NCBI RefSeq assembly: GCF_001667945.1
Contig: NZ_LZJK01000128.1
Coordinates: 1-50,933, forward strand
Reading direction: 5' to 3'
From: Mycolicibacter sinensis
Lineage (GTDB): Bacteria; Actinomycetota; Actinomycetes; Mycobacteriales; Mycobacteriaceae
Length of the DNA: 50,933 bases
Part shown: piece by piece, positions 9,479-22,608 of the stretch
Position numbering within the stretch: the first letter of the stretch is position 1
How the letters are laid out: each line of letters starts with the position of its first letter
Program-made: the position numbers and the translations under genes
Notes under the pieces: generated by a model
Told to the model about the DNA's origin: nothing
Database searches by the model: none
The model's input: only the letters and a program-made list of their open reading frames with translations

Positions 9479-10083
9479 TGGCCGGGCGGTCCTGGCTGTC
9501 GGATCAGCGCGGCGAACTGGCGGCCGAGAAGATCCTCGACGCGGCCGAGACGTTGTTCGCCCAGCATGACCCCGGCTCGGTCGGCATGACTGAAATCGCC
9601 CGTGCGGCCGGGTGTTCGCGCGCCACGCTGTACCGCTACTTCGAGAGCCGCGACGCGCTCTACACCGCCTACGTGCACCGCTGGGCCAACGCGCTGTATC
9701 AGCAGCTGACCGAGCGGTTGGCCGGTATCGACGATCCGGCCCAGCGGCTGGTCGCCGGGATCACCGAGTCGCTGGCGCTGGTGCGGGCCAACCCGGCGCT
9801 GGCGTCGTGGTTCGCCGAGACCGGTCCGCCGATCGGTGCCGCGATGGCCGAGCGCTCCGAGGTCATCACGGTGATGGTCACGACCTTCCTGTCCGCGCTG
9901 GGGACCGACGACACCGCGGCGGTGCAGCAGCGCGCCCGCTGGGTGGTGCGGGTGATGACGTCGCTGCTGAGCTTCCCGGGCCGCGACCCCGACGACGAGC
10001 GGGCGATGCTGATGCAGTTCGTGGTGCCGGTCGTCGTTGCACCGGACCGACTCAGGTCGGCGGGGGCCGGTTCAGGGGAATAG
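9475..10083 (+). CDS. TetR-family regulator (Rv1255c-like)
   Basis: A 202-residue one-component repressor. The N-terminal helix-turn-helix covers about residues 12-60 (AAEKILDAAETLFAQH to GCSRATLYRYFESRDALYTA). The C-terminal half is the variable ligand domain. The ATG at 9475 overlaps the cyp130 TGA; a second ATG at 9478 is possible. Co-transcription and the inverted repeat over the cyp130 promoter suggest it represses its own operon. The ligand is unknown, possibly a CYP130 substrate. Confidence 0.88.
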   Translation: MMAGRSWLSDQRGELAAEKILDAAETLFAQHDPGSVGMTEIARAAGCSRATLYRYFESRDALYTAYVHRWANALYQQLTERLAGIDDPAQRLVAGITESLALVRANPALASWFAETGPPIGAAMAERSEVITVMVTTFLSALGTDDTAAVQQRARWVVRVMTSLLSFPGRDPDDERAMLMQFVVPVVVAPDRLRSAGAGSGE

Positions 10084-10086
10084 GAG

Positions 10087-10162
10087 AGCTGCCCGGCTTT
10101 GCGCGACAACGGCGGGTGCGTGGCCGAGCCGACCGCGATTTGTCGCGCAGAGCCGGGCAACT
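10087..10162. terminator. Bidirectional terminator, long inverted repeat
   Basis: The arms 10087-10109 and 10140-10162 are inverted repeats of each other with 21 of 23 positions paired, around a 30-nt loop. They lie between the convergent TetR and acyltransferase genes. There is no U-tract, as is common for mycobacterial terminators. Confidence 0.65.
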
Positions 10163-10191
10163 AGCCCTGTGGGTCCGGCCGGCAACGCGGC

Positions 10192-11331
10192 TCAGGCCTT
10201 GACCCGGGTGAACCGGTGCAGCAACCAGGACACCGGAATGGTGACCGCCATCGTGCCAACGAACAGGTTGAGCATCGAGCCGGTGTACACCGGTGCGCGC
10301 AGCACCTCCACCATCACCACCTCCATCAGCACCAGATGGACCAGGAAGATCTCATAGGAGATCTCCCCCAACCACACCATCGGCCGACTCGCCAGCAACC
10401 GCGCGTACCAGCCCTGGTTGCCCAGTGCCAGCGGCGCCACCGCCAGAGTGGCGATCGCGGCGTAGAAGCCGGCCTTGACCAGTGCCTCGGAAAGTTTGGC
10501 CGGCGAGGTGGTGGGTTCCCCGGCGATCGGGGTGGCCGCGATGACATAGCAGATCAGCGCCAGCGGAATCGCCACGAAACCGTAGCAGCGCACACCCATC
10601 GCCTGCAGCACCGCCAGCGCCATTCCGCCGACGAACCAGACCAGGTAGGTCGGCAGCCACAGCCGGGCACCGTCGGGCAGAAAGTCACCGGCGTGCACCA
10701 GGATCAGCCAGGCCGGGCTGATCGCCGCCACTGCCGCCAGCCCGGCCAGCAGGCGCACCGGCCGCCACTGTCGCCGGCACAGCCAGACCAGCGTGAGCCA
10801 GGCCAGCAGCGGCAGAACCACATAGAAGGCGACCTCCACCGCGAGGCTCCACATCTGGGTGAGGCCCTGATGCAGATAGCCGAACATGTAGTTGTCGGTG
10901 TAGATCTGGGTCAATGTCAGGTTGCGCAGCAGACCGATCCAGTTGTGGCCGGGATTCGGGCCGGCGGTGCGGTAGTGGTAGATCAGGTAGGCCAGCAGCA
11001 CCGTGACGACGTACGCGGGCATGATGCGCCGCACCCGGTGCCAGGCGTAGCGGCGTACCGAGGGTGCCGGACGCTCGAAGGCGGTGGCGCGCACCCAGGG
11101 CCGGAACAACAGAAAACCGGAGAGCACAAAGAAGATCGGCACCCCGATCTCCATCCGGGAGCCCAGCAGGCCGGCGTAGCCGTGGGTGTACTTGCCGGTG
11201 GTGTAGGCCGCGTGGGTGCCGACGACCAATATCGCGGCCACCGCGCGCACGCCGGTGAGCGACGCGACCCGGTCGGCGCGGGAGACCTGCTCGAGTCCGC
11301 CCTGGGCGACCTCCTCCTGCGGCAGCGTCAT
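10192..11331 (-). CDS. Acyltransferase family 3 membrane protein
   Basis: A 379-residue integral membrane O-acyltransferase of the OafA/YrhL type, counterpart of Rv1254. The N-terminal signature RVASLTGVRAVAAILVVGTH carries the conserved Arg and His, and MEIGVPIFFVLSGFLLFRPW is the second family motif. About ten hydrophobic segments follow. Members transfer acyl groups to exported carbohydrates or glycolipids; the target here is unknown. Its ATG at 11331 overlaps the deaD TGA, so it is translationally coupled to the helicase, and no soluble esterase domain is attached. Confidence 0.85.
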   Translation of the reverse strand: MTLPQEEVAQGGLEQVSRADRVASLTGVRAVAAILVVGTHAAYTTGKYTHGYAGLLGSRMEIGVPIFFVLSGFLLFRPWVRATAFERPAPSVRRYAWHRVRRIMPAYVVTVLLAYLIYHYRTAGPNPGHNWIGLLRNLTLTQIYTDNYMFGYLHQGLTQMWSLAVEVAFYVVLPLLAWLTLVWLCRRQWRPVRLLAGLAAVAAISPAWLILVHAGDFLPDGARLWLPTYLVWFVGGMALAVLQAMGVRCYGFVAIPLALICYVIAATPIAGEPTTSPAKLSEALVKAGFYAAIATLAVAPLALGNQGWYARLLASRPMVWLGEISYEIFLVHLVLMEVVMVEVLRAPVYTGSMLNLFVGTMAVTIPVSWLLHRFTRVKA

Positions 11332-13028
11332 CCCATCCGTTTCCGGTACGTCCCCCCGTCGCCGTGGCGGTCGGGCTTGCCGGATGGGCGGTCGCGGCGC
11401 AGGTTGATCAGCTGGCCCTGAATGCGGGTGCGCTCCAGCGCCTTGAGTGTCTTGCCCGACAACTTCGCCGGCAGTTCCACCAGCGAGTGATCCACCCGGA
11501 TGCTGATGTTGCCGAAGTCGCTGCGGTGCAGGCCGCCTTCGTTGGCCAGTGCCCCGACGATCGCACCCGGAGAGACCTTGTGCCGCTTGCCGACCGCGAT
11601 CCGGTAGGTGGCGAAGCCGTCTTTGGGACCGCTCTTGCGGTCGTCCTTGCGATCGGGCCGATCGGCCCTCTCCCGCGAACGACGTTGGGCAGCGGGCGGT
11701 TCGGGCTCCATCAGGAATGCCTCGCCGTCGCGGGACTGCAGCGCCAGCGCAGCGGCGATGTCGGCCATCGGAACGTTGTGCTCGCGGCTGTACTCCTCGA
11801 CTAGGCCGCGGAAGACATCGGTGCCGGGAGCACTGAGGGTGGCGGTGATCGAGTCGGCGAACTTCGCCACCCGCTGCGCGTTGACATCCTCAACCGTGGG
11901 CAGCGCCGACTCGGTGAGCTTCTGGCGGGTCGCCTTCTCGATCGCCTTGAGCAGGTGGCGTTCCCGTGGGCTGACGAACAGCAGCGCGGTGCCGGACCGC
12001 CCCGCCCGCCCAGTGCGGCCGATGCGGTGCACGTACGCCTCGGTGTCGTGCGGGATGTCGTAGTTGACCACGTGTGAGATGCGTTCAACGTCCAGGCCGC
12101 GGGCTGCGACATCGGTGGCGACCAGGATGTCGATGTTGCCGCTCTTCAGCGCGGCGATGGTCCGCTCACGCTGCGCCTGGGCGATGTCACCGTTGATCGC
12201 GGCCGCGGAAAACCCTCGGGCACGCAGCTTTTCGGCGACCTCCTCGGTGGCCTGCTTGGTGCGGACGAACACGATCATCGCCTCGAAGGACTCGACCTCG
12301 AGCACCCGCGTCAGGGCATCCATCTTGCGCGGGCCGGCGACCTCGATGTAGCGCTGGGAGATGTTCTCCGCCGTCGTGGTTTTCGCCTCGACGGTGACCT
12401 CGACCGGGTCATGCAGATAGCGGGCGGTGATCCGGCGAATCGCCGGCGGCATCGTCGCGGAGAACAACGCCACCTGCTTGTACTGCGGGGTGTCGGCCAG
12501 AATGCGCTCGACATCCTCGGCAAACCCCATCTGCAGCATCTCGTCGGCTTCGTCGAGCACCAGGTAGTCCAGGTGCGACAGGTCCAGACTGCCGCGTTCG
12601 AGATGGTCGATGACCCGGCCCGGAGTGCCGACCACCACCTGGGCGCCGCGCTTGAGCCCGGACAGCTGCACCGTGTAGGACGCTCCGCCGTAGATCGGCA
12701 GCACATTGACCCGCGGCAGGTGCGCGCCGTAGCGCCCGAACGCCTCGGCCACCTGCAGGGCCAGCTCCCGGGTGGGCGCCAGCACCAGCGCCTGGGTGGC
12801 CTTGCTGGCGGTGTCGATGCGCGACAGGATCGGGATGGCGAACGCTGCGGTTTTGCCGGTGCCGGTCTGCGCCAGGCCGACCACATCGGAGCCGGCCAGC
12901 AATGCCGGGATGGTGGCGGCCTGAATCGCCGAGGGCGTCTCGTAGCCGACGTCGGCGACGGCCTGCAACACCGAAGGGTGGATCTGCAGGTCAGCAAAGG
13001 TCGTGGGAAGGGCATCAGGGGAGGTCAT
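11328..13028 (-). CDS. deaD: DEAD-box RNA helicase DeaD/CsdA
   Basis: A 566-residue ATP-dependent RNA helicase, counterpart of Rv1253. Motifs in order: Q-motif region TPSAIQAATIP, Walker A AQTGTGKT, PTRELA, GTPGR, DEAD (VLDEADEML), SAT, ARGLDVERISHVVNYD and HRIGRTGRAGRSG. After the helicase core an RNA-binding domain of the DbpA type begins near residue 470 (FATYRIAVGKRHKVSPGAIV), and a basic tail ends the protein. Probably used in ribosome assembly and RNA decay, particularly in the cold. Divergent from lprE with 116 bp between them. Confidence 0.93.
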   Translation of the reverse strand: MTSPDALPTTFADLQIHPSVLQAVADVGYETPSAIQAATIPALLAGSDVVGLAQTGTGKTAAFAIPILSRIDTASKATQALVLAPTRELALQVAEAFGRYGAHLPRVNVLPIYGGASYTVQLSGLKRGAQVVVGTPGRVIDHLERGSLDLSHLDYLVLDEADEMLQMGFAEDVERILADTPQYKQVALFSATMPPAIRRITARYLHDPVEVTVEAKTTTAENISQRYIEVAGPRKMDALTRVLEVESFEAMIVFVRTKQATEEVAEKLRARGFSAAAINGDIAQAQRERTIAALKSGNIDILVATDVAARGLDVERISHVVNYDIPHDTEAYVHRIGRTGRAGRSGTALLFVSPRERHLLKAIEKATRQKLTESALPTVEDVNAQRVAKFADSITATLSAPGTDVFRGLVEEYSREHNVPMADIAAALALQSRDGEAFLMEPEPPAAQRRSRERADRPDRKDDRKSGPKDGFATYRIAVGKRHKVSPGAIVGALANEGGLHRSDFGNISIRVDHSLVELPAKLSGKTLKALERTRIQGQLINLRRDRPSGKPDRHGDGGTYRKRMG

Positions 13029-13144
13029 CGCGCCTAGCAGTCTACGGGCAACCGCGCCCTTCTATCGCCACAGCCGAGGCGCACCCGCCAAGGCGCCGGT
13101 GTGTCGGCCGCGCCTCCCGGAGTTGTCGTGCGCGCGACGGTACG

Positions 13145-13720
13145 GTGCCCGGTGTGTTTGCTGCCGCTAGACCCCTTGTCGTGGTCGGCGGGCTGGGCGT
13201 GGTGCTGCTGGCCGGTTGCAGTTCAGGCGATTCCACCGTCGCCAAGACTCCGCAGAACACCAGCCCTCCGGCCGCCGCCGACGGGACTGCCACCTCCCCC
13301 ACGACCGGGCCGACGACGAGCGCCGGCCCGGCGCCGGCGGACCCGTGCGCGGTCAACCTGGCCGCCCCAGCGATCGTCAAAGCCGTCTCGGAGCTGCCCC
13401 GCGACCCGCGCAGCGGTCAGCCGTGGAGCCCGGAACCCGTCGCCGGCAACTACAGCGAGTGTGCCGACCTGTCGGCGGTGATCGTCAAGGCCAATACCAA
13501 CGCCGAACGTCCCAGCACCCGGGCGGTGTTGTTCCATCGCGGCGTGTTCGTTCCGCAATCGGTGCCGGACACCTACGGGTTCAACGGAATCGACCTCACA
13601 CAGTGCACTGCCGACACGGTGGCGTTGAAGAACGCCAGCGGCATCGCCGGGTTGAGTGGGCTGGTCAAGTTCCGTTGGAACGGCACCGGCGTGGAGATCA
13701 TCGGCAACACCGGCCGATAG
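13145..13720 (+). CDS. lprE: Lipoprotein LprE
   Basis: A 191-residue lipoprotein. The signal peptide ends in lipobox LAGC, then SSGDSTVAKTP and a Thr/Ala/Pro linker. The mature domain (DPCAVNLAAPAIVKAVSELP, PVAGNYSECADLSAVIVKAN, FHRGVFVP, VKFRWNGTGVEIIGNTG) resembles the LppP/LprE family. Position next to deaD matches Rv1252c. GTG at 13145 gives the N-terminus MPGV; a second GTG at 13154 is an alternative. No strong ribosome binding site precedes either. Function is not established here. Convergent with the MFS gene, 24 bp apart. Confidence 0.82.
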   Translation: MPGVFAAARPLVVVGGLGVVLLAGCSSGDSTVAKTPQNTSPPAAADGTATSPTTGPTTSAGPAPADPCAVNLAAPAIVKAVSELPRDPRSGQPWSPEPVAGNYSECADLSAVIVKANTNAERPSTRAVLFHRGVFVPQSVPDTYGFNGIDLTQCTADTVALKNASGIAGLSGLVKFRWNGTGVEIIGNTGR

Positions 13721-13744
13721 CCGCGAACCGGCCCCGCACCCGCG

Positions 13745-15763
13745 CTAATGGTCGCGGTGCGAGGGCCGCCCGAGATCATCGGTGTCGTCGGGATCCTCCC
13801 GGTAGTGCCGGTTGCGGCGCGCCGGGCCCCTGCCGGTGATACCGAATTTCGCCAACACGTCAGGCACCGGCGTGCCGTTGGTGACCGACCGGAAGTGCTG
13901 TTCGGCGTCGACATGAAAGCCGTTGTGGCTCACCGGCTCCGACTCCGGCACCGGCGCCCGTGGGAGTTCGACGGTCAGCGGCTCGGTGACGGGATCGTCA
14001 TGTCGGGCTGGATGCCGGACTGGTCGAGGGGCGCCGCGGTGGGCCTCCGGCTCGCTCGGGGCGACGGTCGGGAGCAGCTCGGTCGGCTCGTCGACGTCGC
14101 GGGCCGCGCGCAACGCCGCGAAGTGGCGCGGCAAGCTGACGCGTTCCACGACGCGTGCATCGGCGAGGCGAATCCCGTCGTCGAGTTCGTCGAGATCGTT
14201 GAAATCGGGCAGGTCATCGGGGCCGTCGATCGCCCGCGGTGTCCGGCGGGCCGGCGGGATGACGATGCCGACCAGGAACAACGCGGCGGCCACCCCGAAC
14301 AGGGCGATGAAGGCGGGCAGCAGCGTCGACTCCGACATCGCCGCCGCAAACGGCTCGTGCAAAAACTCGGGCAGCTGCCGCCCGTCGGGGTGCGGGCCGC
14401 CCGGCATCGGGGGCAGGTCGGCGGAGATCCGCGATGTCATGAAGGCGGCCATGCTGGCGCTGCCCAACACGGCTCCGACCTGGCGGGTCGCGTTGTAGAC
14501 CCCGGAGCCGGCACCGGCCAGGTGCGGCGGGAGGTTGCGGGTGGCCGTTGCCGCCAGCGGCGACCAGATGAACGCCATCCCGACGCCGACCGCCGCGAAC
14601 GGCAGCAGCAGGCGCCACACCGGGGTGGTGGACGTCATCTCGATCGACAGCCAGGTCAGCGCGATCGCCAGCACCGAGAAACCGAACCCGACCACCGCGC
14701 GAGGATGTGCCCGGTCGACGATCTTGCCGACGACCGGGGCGAGCACGCCGGTGGCGATCGCCATCGGCGCGGTCAGCAGCGCCGACCGGGTCGGCGACAT
14801 CCCGCACACCACCTGCGCGTAGAACATCACCGGCAGCACCATCGCGGTAGCCGCGAAACCGATGACCGCAACCCCGAAGTTAGCCAGGCCGAAATCCAGA
14901 TCACGAAAGATGTGCAGCGGGACCAGCGGCTCGCCCGCTGTGACCGCCTGCCAGTAGACGAAGACGGCCAGGCAGCCGATGCCTCCCACGACCAGCGCCC
15001 AGATCCACGGCGCCCACCCCTGCGACTCCCCCTCCTGCAAGGCGAAGACGACCAGGAACATCCCGATGCCCGACAGCGCCACCCCGAGCAGGTCGAACCG
15101 ATGCCGATGCACGGGCAGATCAGGGACCAGCAGGAACGCCAGGACCAAGCCGAGGACGCCGATCGGAACGTTGACGAAGAAGATCCACTCCCAGCCGAGC
15201 CGGTCCACCAGCACCCCGCCGGCCAGCGGTCCGATCAGCGTCGCGACACCGGCGGTCGCCCCCCACACGCTCATCGCCATACCGCGACGGTCGGCGGGGA
15301 ACGTTCGGGTGATCACCGACAGGGTCTGCGGTGTCAGCAGCGCCGCCCCGACGCCCTGCACCGCCCGCGCGGTGACCAGCATCGCGATCCCACCGGCTAG
15401 CCCACACCACAGCGAGGCAGCGGTGAACACCGCCAGCCCGGCCAGGTAAAGGTACTTGGGACCGAACCGGTCGCCGAGTCGTCCGGCGACCAGCAGCGGC
15501 ACCGCGTAGCCCAGCAGGTAGGCGCTGGTGACCCAGATCACCGTGTCGTAGCCGATGTCGAGCGCCGCCATGATGCTGGGGTTGGCGACCGCGACGATCG
15601 TGGAATCCACCAGGATCATGAAGAACCCCAGCATCATCGCCCACAGCGCGTGCCACGGATTGGTCGCATCCGCCGAACCGGGCGATCGCGAGGCCGCGAC
15701 TCGCACGGCCTCGCCATGCCTCCCGTGATCGCCGGGTCGAGTCCGGCTGCTCGCGGTGCTCAC
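13745..15763 (-). CDS. MFS drug exporter, DHA2 (14-TM) family
   Basis: A 672-residue EmrB/QacA-type proton-driven exporter, counterpart of Rv1250. The first helices ([20 protein letters not shown]) carry the D of motif D1, and [13 protein letters not shown] is MFS motif A. About fourteen hydrophobic segments extend to residue 530, followed by a 130-residue charged cytoplasmic tail rich in Asp, Glu, Pro and Arg. GTG at 15763 is chosen because GAGGGGAGGGG lies 8 nt upstream; the frame is open to GTG 15814, but that extension would translate the ribosome site. Substrates are unknown. Confidence 0.85.
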   Translation of the reverse strand: MSTASSRTRPGDHGRHGEAVRVAASRSPGSADATNPWHALWAMMLGFFMILVDSTIVAVANPSIMAALDIGYDTVIWVTSAYLLGYAVPLLVAGRLGDRFGPKYLYLAGLAVFTAASLWCGLAGGIAMLVTARAVQGVGAALLTPQTLSVITRTFPADRRGMAMSVWGATAGVATLIGPLAGGVLVDRLGWEWIFFVNVPIGVLGLVLAFLLVPDLPVHRHRFDLLGVALSGIGMFLVVFALQEGESQGWAPWIWALVVGGIGCLAVFVYWQAVTAGEPLVPLHIFRDLDFGLANFGVAVIGFAATAMVLPVMFYAQVVCGMSPTRSALLTAPMAIATGVLAPVVGKIVDRAHPRAVVGFGFSVLAIALTWLSIEMTSTTPVWRLLLPFAAVGVGMAFIWSPLAATATRNLPPHLAGAGSGVYNATRQVGAVLGSASMAAFMTSRISADLPPMPGGPHPDGRQLPEFLHEPFAAAMSESTLLPAFIALFGVAAALFLVGIVIPPARRTPRAIDGPDDLPDFNDLDELDDGIRLADARVVERVSLPRHFAALRAARDVDEPTELLPTVAPSEPEAHRGAPRPVRHPARHDDPVTEPLTVELPRAPVPESEPVSHNGFHVDAEQHFRSVTNGTPVPDVLAKFGITGRGPARRNRHYREDPDDTDDLGRPSHRDH

Positions 15764-15927
15764 AAGCGCCGCCCCTCCCCTCGCTGCGCTCTGCTGTTGC
15801 GGGCATGAAGCCACTTGATCCGACGCTACGGACAGATTTTGCGTTGAACAACTCGCGGCCCCGACGCGGGGATTCGCTGCTGGATGGCTACTGCGCTATT
15901 GAAGCGGGTAAACCTCTAGCGGGGCGT

Positions 15928-15933
15928 TAGCCT
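15928..15933 (+). promoter_or_regulatory. -10 element TAGCCT for the 15964 gene
   Basis: TAGCCT fits TANNNT and lies 30 nt before the ATG, leaving room for the GGGAGGC ribosome site. No clear -35 was seen. Confidence 0.35.
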
Positions 15934-15963
15934 GAACACCACGGCGGCGAAACGGGAGGCAAC

Positions 15964-16746
15964 ATGGGCATCTTTCGACGACGGCGGTCGGCGCAGGAAC
16001 CGGCGCCGGCCCCCGGCGCTGAGAAGCCCAGCATGGCGGCCCGGGTGCTGTCGCGGGTCATCGAGCGCAGTGAGCGGGTGCAGGGCCCGGCGGTGCGGGC
16101 CTACGTGGAGCGACTGCGCCACAGTGAGCCCGGCACCAGCCCGGCGCAGGTAGTGGCGAAGCTGGAAAGGCGTTACCTGGCGGCGGCGACGGCCAGCGGT
16201 GCCGCGGTGGGCGCGACCGCGGCGGTGCCGGCGATCGGCACCCTGCTCGCGCTGTCGGCGGTCGCCGGGGAGACCGCGGTCTTCCTGGAGGCCACCGCGT
16301 TCTTCGTGCTCGCCGTCGCCGAGGTGCACGGCATTCCGGTCGACAACCGGGAGCGACGTCGCGCCCTGGTGCTGGCGGTGCTGGTCGGCGACGAGGGTAA
16401 GGGTGCGGTGGCCGACCTGCTCGGCTCGGGCCGCACCAGCGGCGCGTGGCTCACCGAGGGGACGGCCGCCCTGCCCCTGCCGGCGGTGTCGGAGCTGAAC
16501 TCCCGGCTGCTGCGGTACTTCGTCAAGCGTTTCACCCTGCGGCGCGGGGCGCTGGCGTTCGGCAAGCTGTTACCGGTCGGCCTGGGCGCGGTGATCGGGG
16601 CCCTGGGCAACCGCATGATGGGCAAGAAGATCATCGGCAATGCCCGCAAGGCGTTCGGCCCGGCCGCCGACCGCTGGCCGGTCACGTTGCATCTGCTGCC
16701 GGCCCTGCGGGACGACGATGCCAGTCCCGCGCAACCGTCGGCCTGA
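15964..16746 (+). CDS. Conserved membrane protein (Rv1249c-like)
   Basis: A 260-residue protein with GGGAGGC 4-5 nt before the ATG. A basic N-terminus (MGIFRRRRS) precedes a soluble helical part. An Ala/Gly-rich hydrophobic pair lies at about residues 72-120 (TASGAAVGATAAVPAIGTLL and AVAGETAVFLEATAFFVLAV), and another hydrophobic stretch at about 198-220. The spread of small residues recalls EcsC-like proteins, but I cannot assign the family with certainty. Same strand as kgd, 124 bp upstream of it, with a promoter between them. Confidence 0.7.
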   Translation: MGIFRRRRSAQEPAPAPGAEKPSMAARVLSRVIERSERVQGPAVRAYVERLRHSEPGTSPAQVVAKLERRYLAAATASGAAVGATAAVPAIGTLLALSAVAGETAVFLEATAFFVLAVAEVHGIPVDNRERRRALVLAVLVGDEGKGAVADLLGSGRTSGAWLTEGTAALPLPAVSELNSRLLRYFVKRFTLRRGALAFGKLLPVGLGAVIGALGNRMMGKKIIGNARKAFGPAADRWPVTLHLLPALRDDDASPAQPSA

Positions 16747-16797
16747 TCAGGCCGGCGGACATTCGGCGGCGAGCCTGGCGGAATAACTGGGAGAGGC

Positions 16798-16803
16798 TAG
16801 CCT
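16798..16803 (+). promoter_or_regulatory. Candidate kgd promoter -10, TAGCCT
   Basis: TAGCCT fits TANNNT and would give a 5' leader of about 60 nt. No convincing -35 is visible. Confidence 0.4.
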
Positions 16804-16870
16804 TTATGAGGCAGGCGGGCGCGGCGCACATGCCTCGCCGGACGACCAGGAATCGAGGCGAGAAGCAGTC

Positions 16871-20566
<3,696 letters not shown>

Positions 20567-20584
<18 letters not shown>

Positions 20585-20693
20585 GGAACGAAGCCGAACA
20601 ATCGAGGAGCATCAAACGCCGACGAGGCGTTCGGCTGAGGAACGAAGCCGAACAATCGAGGAGCATCAAACGCCGACGAGGCGTTCGGCTGAG
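20567..20693. repeat. 54-bp tandem direct repeat containing the kgd stop and a hairpin
   Basis: The unit begins at 20567, 20621 and 20675; the first two copies are identical and the third is 19 bp long. Copy 1 encodes the last kgd residues DEAFG and the TGA. Each full copy holds the inverted repeat GTTCGGCT/AGCCGAAC with a 9-nt loop (20575-20599 and 20629-20653). Confidence 0.9.
20575..20653 (+). terminator. kgd: Duplicated kgd terminator hairpin
   Basis: Two identical 8-bp stems, 54 bp apart, start at the kgd stop codon. Neither is followed by a U-tract, so intrinsic termination is plausible but not certain. Confidence 0.45.
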
Positions 20694-20710
20694 CGAACGC
20701 ACTCAACACC

Positions 20711-20766
20711 GGCGAGCGTCTGTGCGCAACACGCCGCGTCGTGCTGAGCAACTGCGCACGCTCACC
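20711..20766. repeat. Intergenic imperfect inverted repeat (GCGAGCGT/GCGCACGCTC type)
   Basis: GGCGAGCGTC at 20711 faces GCGCACGCTCACC at 20754-20766. The arms resemble those at 46778. It lies between kgd and the SDR gene. Confidence 0.4.
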
Positions 20767-20799
20767 GAGGCCGACTAATCCAGTACCGCCGGTACCGGA

Positions 20800-20805
20800 T
20801 AAGCT
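20800..20805 (+). promoter_or_regulatory. -10 element TAAGCT for the SDR gene
   Basis: TAAGCT fits TANNNT; the leader would be about 24 nt and includes the GGGAGAG ribosome site. Confidence 0.4.
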
Positions 20806-20835
20806 CGGGGGGTCCACCGACTGCTGGGAGAGCAC

Positions 20836-21660
20836 ATGCAGGGATTCGCCGGGAAAGTCGCCGTCGTCACCGGTGCCGGTTCGGGTATCGGCCAGGCGCT
20901 GGCCATCGAGCTGGCCCGCGCGGGAGCGCAGCTGGCGATCAGCGACGTCGACACCGAGGGGCTCGCCCAGACCGAGCGGCGCTTGACCGCGCTGGGCGTG
21001 CGGGTCAAGGCCGACCGGCTCGACGTCACCGAGCGGGAAGCGTTCCTCGCCTACGCCGACGAGGTCAAGGAGCACTTCGGCAAGGTCAACCAGATCTACA
21101 ACAACGCCGGCATCGCCTACAGCGGCAACATCGAGGTCAGCCCGTTCAAGGACATCGAGCGGGTGATGGATGTCGACTTCTGGGGCGTGGTCAACGGCAC
21201 CAAGGCCTTCCTGCCGCACCTGATCGCCTCCGGCGACGGCCACGTCGTCAACATCTCCAGCTTGTTCGGGCTGCTGTCGACACCGGGCCAGGGCGCCTAC
21301 AACGCGGCGAAGTTCGCTGTCCGCGGCTTCACCGAGGCGTTGCGTCAGGAGATGGCCATTTCCGGGCACCCGGTCAAGGTCACCACGGTGCACCCCGGCG
21401 GCATCAAGACGGCGATCGCCCGCAACGCCACCGTCGCCGAGGGGCTGGACGCCGCCGCGATGGCCGAGTTCTTCGACCGGCGGTTGGCCGCCACCACCGC
21501 CGAAGAGGCTGCCCGCGTGATCCTGGCCGGGGTCAGCAAGAACCGGGCTCGGGTGCTCATCGGCAAGGACGCCAAGGTTCTCGATCTGCTCGTGCGTGTC
21601 CTGGGTTCGGGATACCAACGGCTGTTCACGTTCGTCATCCCGAAATTCATGCCCCGGTAG
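20836..21660 (+). CDS. Short-chain dehydrogenase/reductase (Rv1245c-like)
   Basis: A 274-residue classical SDR. The Rossmann motif TGAGSGIG is at about residues 13-20, NNAGIAYSG at about 91-99, the catalytic Ser in NISSLFG at about 142, and YNAAK (Tyr 155, Lys 159) follows. ISDVDTEGL after strand 2 carries an Asp, which favours NAD(H) over NADP(H). The substrate is unknown. GGGAGAG lies 5 nt before the ATG. It ends at a strong bidirectional hairpin facing lpqZ. Confidence 0.9.
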   Translation: MQGFAGKVAVVTGAGSGIGQALAIELARAGAQLAISDVDTEGLAQTERRLTALGVRVKADRLDVTEREAFLAYADEVKEHFGKVNQIYNNAGIAYSGNIEVSPFKDIERVMDVDFWGVVNGTKAFLPHLIASGDGHVVNISSLFGLLSTPGQGAYNAAKFAVRGFTEALRQEMAISGHPVKVTTVHPGGIKTAIARNATVAEGLDAAAMAEFFDRRLAATTAEEAARVILAGVSKNRARVLIGKDAKVLDLLVRVLGSGYQRLFTFVIPKFMPR

Positions 21661-21671
21661 CGCATCCAGTA

Positions 21672-21715
21672 GGAATCTGACGACGCGACATAGGCGTGTC
21701 GTGTCGTCAGATTCC
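21672..21715. terminator. Bidirectional terminator, 19-bp stem
   Basis: Arms 21672-21690 and 21697-21715 pair at 18 of 19 positions around the 6-nt loop TAGGCG. It lies between the convergent SDR and lpqZ genes. Its sequence is shared with 8171-8220. Confidence 0.75.
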
Positions 21716-21743
21716 GATTCGCGGCCCGCGGGGCGGCGATCGG

Positions 21744-22601
21744 CTACCGCCCGAGCGGGTGTTCGTCCAAAAAGGCGTCCACCACTGCCTGCGGGTCGGC
21801 GCCACCAGCCACTTGGCGGTGCATGTCGACCAGGGCAGCGGTGTCCAGCACCCCGGCCACCTGGTTGATCGCCAGCAGTTGGGCTTCGGTCAGCGCATTG
21901 CGCCGGTACAGCGGCACCACGTTCTCCGCGCGCACCAACGCCGGTGTGCCGTCGGCGAGCATCACGGCGTCGTCGGGCGCCCCGGGATCGGCCGTAGTGG
22001 TCCACGCCGCGGTGATCCGGCCGCCGCGCAGCGCGGCGAACAAGGCAGCGTCGTCAGCGAACTCACGCAGCCTGGGCAGTACGCACCGGCCCACTGCGGC
22101 TGGTGGCCGCGCACCGGTGACGGCGCCGACGGTCAGCTTGGCGCAGTGCTGTACCAGCGCACGCAGATCGGCGCCGCCCCACGCGGTCGCGGTGGCTTTG
22201 GTCACGGCCACGGTGGGCTTGTCGGCGGCCGTCATGGCGTAGTCGCCGACCGCGAGGCTCTCCGGCAGGGCGCCGGCCAACGCCCAGTAGACCTGCCGGT
22301 CGGAGCGCGCCGCGGAGTCCGGGGCGAACACCGCCAGGAATCGGCCGGTGAAGCCGGGCACCACGGTGATCTCGCCGGCATCGAGCGCGGCGACCGGGTC
22401 GGCGACGGGTGCGACGCGCACCGGGGCACCCGAGCCACGCAGGGCGCTGGCGTACAGGTGCGCCAGAACCTGCGATTGCGGGTCCGGTGACGTTCCCACA
22501 CTCAGCAGCGGCGGGGCGAGCTGCCCGGTGCAGCCGGCGATCAGCAGCGCTGCCCCTATGAGCGCCAACGGGCGCAGGTGATGTCTTTGCAGCCGGGGCA
22601 C
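21744..22601 (-). CDS. lpqZ: Substrate-binding lipoprotein LpqZ (OpuAC/ProX-like)
   Basis: A 285-residue lipoprotein with lipobox IAGC. The mature part has the OpuAC-type binding fold: SVGTSPDPQSQVLAHLYASA, DAGEITVVPGFTGRF, YAMTAADKPTVAVTK, LREFADDAALFAALRGGRI and a C-terminal QVAGVLDTAALVDM helix. Such proteins bind betaine, choline or similar osmolytes. No permease or ATPase is beside it, so its partner is unknown. GTG at 22601 follows the malic enzyme stop (22609) by 7 bp, so the genes are co-transcribed; the frame is open to 22649 but that would overlap the neighbour. Counterpart of Rv1244. Confidence 0.8.
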   Translation of the reverse strand: MPRLQRHHLRPLALIGAALLIAGCTGQLAPPLLSVGTSPDPQSQVLAHLYASALRGSGAPVRVAPVADPVAALDAGEITVVPGFTGRFLAVFAPDSAARSDRQVYWALAGALPESLAVGDYAMTAADKPTVAVTKATATAWGGADLRALVQHCAKLTVGAVTGARPPAAVGRCVLPRLREFADDAALFAALRGGRITAAWTTTADPGAPDDAVMLADGTPALVRAENVVPLYRRNALTEAQLLAINQVAGVLDTAALVDMHRQVAGGADPQAVVDAFLDEHPLGR

Positions 22602-22608
22602 CGTGCGC

